A DNA stretch of 10,355 nucleotides from CAYMLL01 sp964390645. GTDB taxonomy: Bacteria; Planctomycetota; UBA8108. The DNA is taken from positions 1-10,355 of the forward strand of contig CAYMLL010000277.1 of assembly GCA_964390645.1 (NCBI GenBank), given 5' to 3'. Shown here piece after piece: positions 1 to 5,837 of the stretch (the first letter of the stretch is position 1; the number at the start of each line of letters is the position of its first letter). The notes under the pieces were generated by a model. The model did no database searches and was not told the DNA's origin. It saw only the letters and a program-made list of their open reading frames with translations. The position numbers and the translations under genes were made by a program.

Positions 1-625
1 TTTGCCTTAAGAACTGAATCGCGAAGAGCGACCTGGCGGCGCCGCCGAGCGAGCCAGTCGCGGCGGTCCAGCCGATCAGAGGGGGAAGAGCTCCGGCGAC
101 CGCGCCGACCGACAGCGCACTCTTCGTCCGCCTCTTCAACGGCGTGTAGGCGAACGTGTAGATCACGGACGTGGTCGCGCCGATCGCTGCCGAGAGCGGA
201 TTGACGAGGAAGGCGAGGCACACGACGCCGGCGACGCTCAACGAGACGCCGACCGCCTGAGCGACCGCGGGAGCAAGTCGTCCGCTCGGAAGCGGACGTG
301 CACGCGTTCGATCCATCTTCGCGTCGTCTTCGCGCTCGAGGTACTGATTGAGAGCACTGGCCCCGGTGCCGAGGAGGAACGTGCCGACGAGGACCCAGAT
401 CAGCACCTCGGCCCCGCCGAGCGACAGGCGCGGAGTCGCGCCGAACCCGAGGCTCGCCTCGGCGAGACGGTAGCCGACGAATGTGGTCACGAGCACGAGA
501 AAGCCGACGCGGATCTTGAGCAACTCGACCACGTCGAGGACCGTCGACAGCGCGCCGCGAGCTTCGCGGCTCCGCTGTGTCCTGAAAACGGCCGCTGCCG
601 CCGGGTTCGGGTCGATTCGTCTCAT
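1..625 (-). CDS. ctaB: Protoheme IX farnesyltransferase (heme O synthase), 3' end cut off by window edge
   Basis: Integral membrane prenyltransferase that adds a farnesyl group to heme B to make heme O, the first step to the heme A used by the oxidase encoded on the other strand. Reading leftwards from ATG at 625-623 gives 208 residues without a stop before the edge; family members are about 300 long, so roughly two thirds are seen. The first Asp-rich site is NQYLEREDDAKMDRT (residues 93-107), followed by RPLPSGRL; the second conserved site is YTPLKRRT (160-167), followed by GALPPLIGWTAATG (178-191). Several hydrophobic membrane segments are present (about 38-56, 73-92, 121-140, 145-160). The start is the first in-frame ATG; its Shine-Dalgarno is weak and the frame stays open upstream, so a slightly longer form is possible. 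Oddity: the usual FLWQ motif reads FLRQ at 205-208. It diverges from the cox operon, and a palindromic operator lies 90 bp upstream. Confidence 0.93.
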   Translation of the reverse strand, partial: MRRIDPNPAAAAVFRTQRSREARGALSTVLDVVELLKIRVGFLVLVTTFVGYRLAEASLGFGATPRLSLGGAEVLIWVLVGTFLLGTGASALNQYLEREDDAKMDRTRARPLPSGRLAPAVAQAVGVSLSVAGVVCLAFLVNPLSAAIGATTSVIYTFAYTPLKRRTKSALSVGAVAGALPPLIGWTAATGSLGGAARSLFAIQFLRQ

Positions 626-708
626 GATTACCGGTCCGCATGTTGGGTGTGGACGTGATGGGCGTCTTCCAGAACGTGGCAGCTTCACCAAGCGGCAGGT
701 CGGTCGCC

Positions 709-722
709 GTGATCGATGTCAC
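709..722. promoter_or_regulatory. CRP/FNR-type palindrome, site 1 (ctaB side)
   Basis: Reads GTGATCGATGTCAC; the dyad extends to CCGTGA-N6-TCACGG over 707-724. The half-site GTGA with a 6-base spacer is typical of CRP/FNR-superfamily operators. Its centre is 90 bp upstream of the ctaB start. If it is a class II activator site (centre at -41.5), the minus-strand -10 hexamer would be GAAGCT (686-681), which has A at -11 and T at -7. Confidence 0.55.
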
Positions 723-777
723 GGTCGTTCCCGGTTTCTGTTCCAGCCGCCGCTCTTCCGGTGGATTCTGGCGCGAC

Positions 778-791
778 GTGACTTCAGTCAC
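778..791. promoter_or_regulatory. CRP/FNR-type palindrome, site 2 (cox operon side)
   Basis: Reads GTGACTTCAGTCAC, arms GTGACT and AGTCAC around two central bases. Placed as a class II activator site it puts the -10 hexamer at 814-819 (TAAGTT) and transcription start near 826, about 125 bases ahead of the first gene of the oxidase operon. An alternative -10 is TATAGC at 823-828. Confidence 0.6.
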
Positions 792-806
792 GGTCGGGCT
801 CCGACC
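792..806. repeat. Perfect inverted repeat GGTCGG-GCT-CCGACC
   Basis: A 6-bp perfect inverted repeat with a 3-base centre starts immediately after operator site 2 and would lie at about -34 to -20 of the predicted cox promoter. It could be a second operator (repressor position) or a chance palindrome in GC-rich DNA. Function not known. Confidence 0.4.
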
Positions 807-950
807 CGTTTGGTAAGTTCCCTATAGCTTGGGGAGGCACCCGGCCTGTCGTTGACGGAATCTGGGGGGCTCCCTTCTCGCCACGATCGCCGGCGGGTGT
901 GGCTCGTGAGGCAGAAACCCGGTGAGTCCGGAACGGACAAGGAGAGTGCT

Positions 951-1796
951 TTGAAGAGCAAGACCGTTGCGCCTGTCGTCGTCACCGCTTGGTGCTGCCT
1001 GCTCCTCTCGGCCGGGTGCGGCGGCGATCCGCCTGGTGGCGGTGGGGGCCACAAGGTGGGCACGAGTACGGCTGACGCTGCCGGAGCGCAGAAGACTGTC
1101 GAGCCGGAAGAGCCGGTGAGCGGCTCCTCCACGAAGTGGGACCCCTCGAAGGGCACCGCCACGATCCGTGGTGTCGTCAAGTTCGACGGCAAGCCGCCGC
1201 GGCGCCGTGCGATCGACATGCGCGCGAAGGCGCAGTGCCGCGAGGCGCACACCGAGAAGGTCCTCGACGAGTCCGTGATCGTCAACGCGAACGGTACGCT
1301 CAAGAACTCCTTCGTCTGGGTCAAGAAGGGGCTCAGTCGACGCCTTCGCTTCCCCGTGCCGGAGAAGCCCGTGGAGCTCTCTCAGAAGGGTTGCATCTTC
1401 TTGCCGCGGGTGGTCGGCGTTCAGGTGAGGCAGGCGCTAACCGTTCGCAACGACGACGCGTTCCTTCACAACGTTCATGGATTCTGCTCCCGCAACGGTG
1501 TCTTCAACTTCAGCCAGAACGAGCAGGGGAAGACGGACACTGTGACGTTCACGCGCGAGGAGGTGATGGTCCCGGTGAAGTGCGACGTGCACCCCTGGAT
1601 GGCGTCGTTCGTCGGAGTCGTCAAACACCCCTTCTTTGCGGTCACCGGAGACGACGGCAGCTTCGAGATCTCCAAGCTGCCCCCCGGCAGCTACACGCTG
1701 GAGGCGTGGCACGAGCGCTTCGGCACTCAGACCGTGAAGGTGACGGTCGGTGACGCGGAGACCAAGGAAACCGAGTTCACCTTCAAGGGGAAGTGA
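951..1796 (+). CDS. Cupredoxin-like lipoprotein with carboxypeptidase-regulatory-like domain
   Basis: Predicted outer-face lipoprotein of 281 residues and first gene of the oxidase operon. The TTG start at 951 is chosen because GGAGAG (941-946) lies just upstream and the protein then opens with a normal lipoprotein signal: MKSKT, a hydrophobic core, and lipobox LSAGC (Cys23). A low-complexity Gly-rich linker (about 24-60) leads into a beta-rich region (TATIRGVVKFDGKPP, 69-83). The plastocyanin-like part holds FLHNVH (171-176) and CDVHPWM (211-217): His173 or His176, Cys211, His214 and Met217 form a plausible type 1 copper site with the C-x2-H-x2-M loop seen in amicyanin. The C-terminal part (about 229-277, GSFEISKLPPGSYTLEAWHE) looks like a carboxypeptidase-regulatory-like beta domain. 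Cys96, Cys148 and Cys179 are additional cysteines. Its stop overlaps the subunit II start by one base. Likely role, by inference: periplasmic electron carrier or copper handling for the oxidase. Confidence 0.8.
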   Translation: MKSKTVAPVVVTAWCCLLLSAGCGGDPPGGGGGHKVGTSTADAAGAQKTVEPEEPVSGSSTKWDPSKGTATIRGVVKFDGKPPRRRAIDMRAKAQCREAHTEKVLDESVIVNANGTLKNSFVWVKKGLSRRLRFPVPEKPVELSQKGCIFLPRVVGVQVRQALTVRNDDAFLHNVHGFCSRNGVFNFSQNEQGKTDTVTFTREEVMVPVKCDVHPWMASFVGVVKHPFFAVTGDDGSFEISKLPPGSYTLEAWHERFGTQTVKVTVGDAETKETEFTFKGK

Positions 1797-2671
1797 TGAG
1801 CAAGTCCTCGAGCCGCTTCTCCGCGGCCGCGCTCGTGACTTTCTTCGGGCTCGTGACGGTGCTCACGACCTACGGATTCGCCTCGAAGGACTGGCTGCCG
1901 GTGGTTGCGTCCGAGCACGGTGTTCTGGTCGACGGCGTGATCGCGTATCTGCTGATTACCACCGGGGTGATCTTCGTGATCGGGCACGGCGTCCTGATCT
2001 GTTTCGTGTGGCGATACAGCGTCCCCGACGAGGATTCCTCGGGCGAAGGAAGCTCAGACGGCTCAACGAGTCGGCCCGCGTACAAGCCTGTGAGTCGCAA
2101 GACCGAGTGGAAGTGGGCGTTGATTCCCGTGCTCGTGATGGCGGTCGTCTCCGAGGTCGGAGTTCTTTTCCTTGGAATACCCGTCTTCAAAGACGTGTAC
2201 GGCGAGACTCCGGCAGACGCGGTGCAGGCGGAAGTGGTCGCGTACCAATTCGGCTGGTTCGTGCGCTACCCCGGCGCAGACGGCAAGTTTGGTCGCACCG
2301 ATCCGAAGCTCGTTCACCGCACTGACAATCCCGTCGGGCTCGTGGAGGAGGACCCCGACGCGAAGGACGACGTCGTCGTCCCGAGCGGGCTGCTCTTCCT
2401 TCCGGTCGATCGAGTGGCGTTCATACGGCTGAGGTCGCACGACGTCCTTCACAGCTTCTGCATCCCCCAGTTCCGCGTCAAGCAGGATATCGTGCCGGGC
2501 TTCACGGCGACGACGCAGTTCAAGCCGACGAAGACCGGCCAGTTCGAGATCGCCTGTGCGGAGCTTTGCGGACTCGGACACTACGAGATGCGGGGTCTCG
2601 TCGACATCCAGACGGTGGAGGAGTTCGAGAGCCAGCTGGTGGAAGAAGGCCCCTGGTTCGGAGACTACTAG
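1796..2671 (+). CDS. coxB: Cytochrome c oxidase subunit II (CuA subunit)
   Basis: Membrane-anchored subunit that accepts electrons from periplasmic carriers at the binuclear CuA centre and passes them to heme a in subunit I. The 291-residue protein has three hydrophobic segments (about 11-30, 46-72, 107-130), one more than the usual two anchors, with the first possibly serving as signal peptide. The cupredoxin domain carries all CuA ligands: His219 (HDVLHSF), then Cys254, Glu256, Cys258, His262 and Met265 in CAELCGLGHYEM. Glu256 is also the subunit II contribution to the Mg/Mn site. The aromatic electron-entry region is YQFGWFVRYPG (150-160). Glu104, just before the last membrane helix, matches the glutamate at the K-pathway entrance. 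There is no C-terminal heme c domain. ATG at 1796 is used, with AAGGGG upstream and a TGATG overlap with the cupredoxin gene. Gene order II-I-III-III matches coxMNOP of Bradyrhizobium, where this position is coxM. Confidence 0.96.
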   Translation: MSKSSSRFSAAALVTFFGLVTVLTTYGFASKDWLPVVASEHGVLVDGVIAYLLITTGVIFVIGHGVLICFVWRYSVPDEDSSGEGSSDGSTSRPAYKPVSRKTEWKWALIPVLVMAVVSEVGVLFLGIPVFKDVYGETPADAVQAEVVAYQFGWFVRYPGADGKFGRTDPKLVHRTDNPVGLVEEDPDAKDDVVVPSGLLFLPVDRVAFIRLRSHDVLHSFCIPQFRVKQDIVPGFTATTQFKPTKTGQFEIACAELCGLGHYEMRGLVDIQTVEEFESQLVEEGPWFGDY

Positions 2672-2674
2672 ATC

Positions 2675-4411
2675 GTGACGACCACAACCCTCCCAGAAGA
2701 GAGCCAGGCATCTTTGGAGCCGGTCTCCCACGCGCCCCAAGGCCTCCTCGGCAAGTACGTCTTCAGCTTCGACCACAAGGTCATCGGTATTCAATACCTC
2801 ATCACCGCGATGGTGATGGCGATCTTCGCCAGTTTTCTGGCGGTCATAATCCGCATGCAGCTGGCGTCGCCGGAGAACAAGATCATCCTGCCGGAGACCT
2901 ACCTGAGCGTCGTCACGATCCACGGCACGATCATGGTGTTCTTCGTCATTTCGTTGGGACTGGTCAGCGGACTCGGGAACCTCCTCATCCCGCTGTGCGT
3001 CGGCGCGCGGGACATGGCGTATCCGTTCCTGAACATGCTGTCCTACTGGACGATTGTCCCGGCCTGTCTGCTGATTCTGGCCTCCTTCCTCGTGGAGGGT
3101 GGGGCCGCGGCGGCCGGGTGGACTTCGTATCCTCCTTTGAGCGCCCTCGCGGAAGCCGTCCCCGGCTCCGGGCTCGGCCAGACTCTGTGGCTCTTGGCGA
3201 TGGCGTTGTTCATCGCGTCGTTCACCATGGGTGGGCTCAACTACTTGACGACCATTCTCAACATGCGCGCTCGCGGCATGTCGATGATGCGCATGCCACT
3301 CGTCGTCTGGACCTTCCTGATCGCCACCGTTCTCGGACTGCTCGCGTTTCCGGCCCTGACGGCGGCCGCGATCATGCTCCTTTTCGACCGCCACGGAGGC
3401 ACCAGCTTCTTTCTCTCGTCCGGGATGATCTTCGGGGACGAGGTCCTCGCCAACGAGGGCGGCACCCCGCTTCTCTTTCAGCACCTGTTTTGGTTCCTGG
3501 GGCACCCGGAGGTCTACGTCCTCGTGCTGCCAGCGATTGGCGTCGCGTTCGACATCATCGCTACGTACACGCGTCGTCCTCTCTTCGGCTACCGACTCTC
3601 GGTCTACTCGTTGCTGGTCATCGCGTTCCTCAGCATGATCGTCTGGGGGCACCACATGTTCGTTACGGGGATGAACCCCTACGTCGGTGAGTACTTCTCG
3701 ATCGCGACGGTGCTGATCACGCTGCCCTTCACGGTGCTCGGTCTCAATCTGATCGCGAGTCTTTGGCGAGCGCGAATGCGCCTGACGACCGCGATGCTCT
3801 TCGCCCTCGGGACGGTCTCCGCGGTTGGCACGGGAGGTCTCGGCGGGCTCTACCTCGGCACGGCCGCAGCGGACATCTTCTTTCACGAGACTTACTTCGT
3901 CGTCGGTCATTTTCACTTCATGATTGGCACCGTCACGTTCCTCGCGCTGTTCGGTGCGATTTACCACTGGTTCCCGAAGATGTTCGGTCGCATGTTGAAC
4001 GAGAAGCTCGGCAAGCTGCACTTCTGGTTGACGATCGTGCCGATGTTCACGATGTTCATCCTGATGCATTTTCAGGGCCTTGGCGGCTCGCTGCGTCGCA
4101 CGTACACGCAGATCTACGACTTCAGCGAGGGTGGCGCCGCCCTCCACCCGTGGATCTCGGGAGTCGCGTACGTCGTCGTCGGCGCCCAGATTCTCTTCTT
4201 CGTCAACTTCTTCTTCAGCGCCTTCGCGGGAGGTCGAGTCGGAGATAATCCGTGGCGGTCGACCACCTTGGAGTGGAGCACCTCCTCGCCACCGCCGCAT
4301 GGGAACTGGGAAGGCGACTTGCCGGTCGTCGAGCGGGATCCCTACGAGTACGGCGAAGGCGGCACGGAAGGCGACTTTAGCCCGCAGGCGGCCGCGCAGG
4401 GGGCGTCATGA
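2675..4411 (+). CDS. coxA: Cytochrome c oxidase subunit I (A-type heme-copper oxygen reductase), K-pathway lysine replaced
   Basis: Catalytic subunit, 578 residues, about twelve membrane helices, carrying heme a and the heme a3-CuB site that reduces O2 and pumps protons. Visible ligands: His83 (IHGT) and His414 for heme a, His412 for heme a3 (GHFHFM), and CuB ligands His277, His326 and His327. GHPEVY (276-281) gives the pumping glutamate Glu279 and the His277-Tyr281 crosslink pair, marking an A1-type oxygen reductase. The D-pathway aspartate is Asp113 (GARDMAYP) with Asn120 and Asn189; propionate arginines are Arg474-Arg475. Oddities: Leu355 (PFTVLGLN) sits where the K-pathway lysine (PTGIK in Paracoccus) belongs, and the Mg-site aspartate is Glu405 (HETYFVV for HDTYYVV). 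The C-terminus has the usual TLEW...SPPP tail. GTG at 2675, three bases after subunit II, is the start; GGAG at 2660-2663 may serve as Shine-Dalgarno. The end overlaps the next gene by ATGA. Confidence 0.97.
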   Translation: MTTTTLPEESQASLEPVSHAPQGLLGKYVFSFDHKVIGIQYLITAMVMAIFASFLAVIIRMQLASPENKIILPETYLSVVTIHGTIMVFFVISLGLVSGLGNLLIPLCVGARDMAYPFLNMLSYWTIVPACLLILASFLVEGGAAAAGWTSYPPLSALAEAVPGSGLGQTLWLLAMALFIASFTMGGLNYLTTILNMRARGMSMMRMPLVVWTFLIATVLGLLAFPALTAAAIMLLFDRHGGTSFFLSSGMIFGDEVLANEGGTPLLFQHLFWFLGHPEVYVLVLPAIGVAFDIIATYTRRPLFGYRLSVYSLLVIAFLSMIVWGHHMFVTGMNPYVGEYFSIATVLITLPFTVLGLNLIASLWRARMRLTTAMLFALGTVSAVGTGGLGGLYLGTAAADIFFHETYFVVGHFHFMIGTVTFLALFGAIYHWFPKMFGRMLNEKLGKLHFWLTIVPMFTMFILMHFQGLGGSLRRTYTQIYDFSEGGAALHPWISGVAYVVVGAQILFFVNFFFSAFAGGRVGDNPWRSTTLEWSTSSPPPHGNWEGDLPVVERDPYEYGEGGTEGDFSPQAAAQGAS

Positions 4412-4920
4412 CGACCGAGTGCAGCGTCGCCCAAGCCCGCACGAACGGCAAGCTGATCCTCCTGGCGTTTCTCGCCACGGTCGTGATGCTCTTTGCGGCC
4501 TTCACGGCGGCGTACCTGATCCGCAGGACCGCGGAGGACTGGCAGACGATTCCGCTGCCAGCGCTGGTGTGGGTCAACACGGTGATCCTCCTCGCGAGCA
4601 GCGCGTCTCTTGAGGTCGGTCGACGCAATTGCTCGATGACGTCTCTCAAGTGCGCGGTCTTCCTGGGAGTCGCGTTCGTCGTTGGTCAGGTCGCGATGTG
4701 GATCCAGCTGTCGACGGCAGGCGTGTTCCTTTCGAGCCACCCGCACAGCTCGTTCCTTTACGTCCTCAGCGGCGTCCACGCCTTGCACGTTCTGGGAGGC
4801 GTAGGGGGGCTTGTCCACGGCTTGCTGCGAAGGACGACGCTGGAGTTCGCCAGTCTCTACTNNNNNNNNNNCGTCGACGTCGTGTGGCTCTACTTGGTTC
4901 TCGTACTCGTGGTTCTGTGA
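4408..4920 (+). CDS. Heme-copper oxidase subunit III family protein, first copy (interrupted by an assembly gap)
   Basis: Membrane subunit of the oxidase, corresponding in position to coxO of coxMNOP operons. The 170-codon frame predicts five membrane helices (about 14-38, 50-70, 80-101, 118-140, 157-170), the short five-helix form of subunit III. Family signs are FLATVVMLFAAFTAAYLIRR near the N-terminus, the helix GQVAMWIQL, the SGVHALHVLGG segment (121-130), and the C-terminal LY....VDVVWLYL, which is the common YWHF(V/L)DVVWLYL motif with the WHF part hidden by ten Ns. The start is ATG at 4408 in an ATGA overlap with subunit I, with AGGGGGC upstream. Its first 13 bases are identical to those of the second subunit III gene. 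Length and sequence differ enough from that gene that the two are paralogues, not a recent duplicate. Confidence 0.9.
   Translation: MTTECSVAQARTNGKLILLAFLATVVMLFAAFTAAYLIRRTAEDWQTIPLPALVWVNTVILLASSASLEVGRRNCSMTSLKCAVFLGVAFVVGQVAMWIQLSTAGVFLSSHPHSSFLYVLSGVHALHVLGGVGGLVHGLLRRTTLEFASLYXXXXVDVVWLYLVLVLVVL
4862..4871. other. Assembly gap (10 Ns)
   Basis: Ten undetermined bases inside the first subunit III gene. The frame is kept on both sides, but the conserved motif predicts three hidden residues (Trp-His-Phe) between LY and VD, not the four that ten Ns imply, so the true number of missing bases is probably seven. Confidence 0.95.
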
Positions 4921-4930
4921 CGGAGGTTCG

Positions 4931-5539
4931 ATGACGACCGAGTCAATCGGCTTGCGGTGGGGCGGCGGCGTCTCCCCGTTCGGGATCAGCTGGCAGAAGA
5001 TGTTCATGTGGTGGTTCATCGTCACCGACGCGCTGCTCTTCGCCAGCTTCCTCGCCAGCTACGGCTTCAATCGTCTGGCGAGCGACTCCTGGCCCGACCA
5101 GAGCGAGGTCTTCCACATGGACTTCATCGCCGCGATGACGTTCGTCCTGATCACGAGCAGCGCGACGATGGCGACGGCTGTCGCAGCGTCACGGCGGGGT
5201 GATTCACGTATTGCGCTGCGTTTCTTGCTGCTGACGATCGTCGGAGGAGTCTGCTTCCTGGGCATGCAAGCGTACGAGTGGTCGATGATTATCGGCGAGG
5301 GCGCGCGCATCGACTACAGCCCGTGGAGCCCTGGCGAGCCCGGATTCGTGTCGTTTTTCTTCCTGATCACCGGCTTTCACGGCACGCACGTCCTCATCGG
5401 CGCCATCGTCTTGGCCTGCGTCGCGATCAAGGCGCGCCGTGGCAAGGCGACGGCCGACGGCTACGAGCTCAGTGGGCTCTACTGGCACTTCGTTGATCTG
5501 GTCTGGGTCTTCGTGTTCGGCTGCTTCTACCTGATCTGA
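4931..5539 (+). CDS. coxC: Cytochrome c oxidase subunit III, second copy
   Basis: Membrane subunit that stabilises the oxidase core near the D-pathway entrance; 202 residues, in the coxP position of coxMNOP-like operons. About five helices are seen (22-45, 64-86, 97-118, 138-166, 184-202). Family motifs are KMFMWWFIVTDALLFASFL (23-41), FLGMQAYEW (109-117), the strongly conserved GFHGTHVLIGAIVL (148-161) and YWHFVDLVWVFVF (184-196). It is the better subunit III match of the pair. The ATG at 4931 is chosen because GGAGG (4922-4926) lies four bases upstream; the frame is open further back only because it runs through the preceding gene in another frame. Ten bases separate it from the first copy and 19 from subunit IV. 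Confidence 0.95.
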   Translation: MTTESIGLRWGGGVSPFGISWQKMFMWWFIVTDALLFASFLASYGFNRLASDSWPDQSEVFHMDFIAAMTFVLITSSATMATAVAASRRGDSRIALRFLLLTIVGGVCFLGMQAYEWSMIIGEGARIDYSPWSPGEPGFVSFFFLITGFHGTHVLIGAIVLACVAIKARRGKATADGYELSGLYWHFVDLVWVFVFGCFYLI

Positions 5540-5558
5540 GTCCACTCGGAGTAGAGCT

Positions 5559-5822
5559 TTGTCACACCTCGATGTCGCCAATCCCTACCGGATCTACTGG
5601 ATCGCGTGGCTGTGCCTCCTCGTCGTCACCGTCGTGATGCTCTTTCTCGGCAACCGAACGCTTCTGATTCTCGGAATATCGTTCAAGGCGATCGTGATCT
5701 GCCTCTGGTTCATGCATCTGCGCTACGAGAGGCTTGACTTCGTGCTCTACATTCTCGTGGGGATGTTCGCGACAGCGTTCGTGCTTTTCGGATTGATCGC
5801 TCCGGATGGTCTTGCTATGTAG
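5559..5822 (+). CDS. coxD: Prokaryotic cytochrome c oxidase subunit IV
   Basis: Small accessory membrane subunit, 87 residues, with three predicted helices (about 12-30, 34-52, 60-82). The segment LGISFKAIVICLWFMHLRYER (residues 38-58, here quoted in part as FKAIVICLWFMHLRYE) is typical of the prokaryotic subunit IV family, where an A-x-x-K-x-x-L-V-x-x-F-F-M-H-L-R pattern recurs. The TTG start at 5559 is supported by GGAG at 5548-5551, seven bases upstream; there is no better start. It stands 19 bases after subunit III and 15 bases before the next small gene, so it belongs to the same transcript. The symbol coxD is used loosely for this family. Confidence 0.88.
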   Translation: MSHLDVANPYRIYWIAWLCLLVVTVVMLFLGNRTLLILGISFKAIVICLWFMHLRYERLDFVLYILVGMFATAFVLFGLIAPDGLAM

Positions 5823-5837
5823 GTGCCGGAGCCAGCG

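Larger units (their letters stand above)
626..950. promoter_or_regulatory. Divergent intergenic region between ctaB and the cox operon
   Basis: This 325-base stretch holds no convincing gene. It contains two GTGA-N6-TCAC palindromes (709-722 and 778-791, centres 69 bp apart), a perfect 6-bp inverted repeat at 792-806 abutting the second one, and the leader of the oxidase operon. The plus-strand frame of the cupredoxin gene remains open back to a TTG at 852, but those 33 codons precede a clean lipoprotein signal peptide and are read as untranslated leader. The region most likely contains both divergent promoters. Confidence 0.7.

Noticed and set aside
483..827. Plus-strand 114-codon open frame at the left
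   Set aside because: It overlaps the start of ctaB in antisense and runs through both operators; its translation is Arg/Ser-rich with no domain.
852..950. Upstream TTG start for the cupredoxin gene
   Set aside because: It would bury the lipoprotein signal peptide 33 residues inside the protein; TTG at 951 has GGAGAG in place.
1853..1866. Fifth GTGA-N6-TCAC match
   Set aside because: It lies inside the subunit II coding sequence (codons for Val-Thr-Val-Leu-Thr) and lacks the GTGAC/GTCAC symmetry of the promoter sites, so it looks like background.
2063..4300. Very long minus-strand open frame opposite subunits II and I (745 codons)
   Set aside because: It is antisense to two unmistakable oxidase genes, its translation is charged low-complexity sequence, and such frames are normal opposite GC-rich genes with strong third-position bias.
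2675..4411. Possibility that the oxidase is a NO reductase of the heme-copper family
   Set aside because: The Tyr281 of GHPEVY, which is missing from NO reductases, and the complete CuA site in subunit II argue for an O2 reductase despite the lost K-pathway lysine and nearby hcp.
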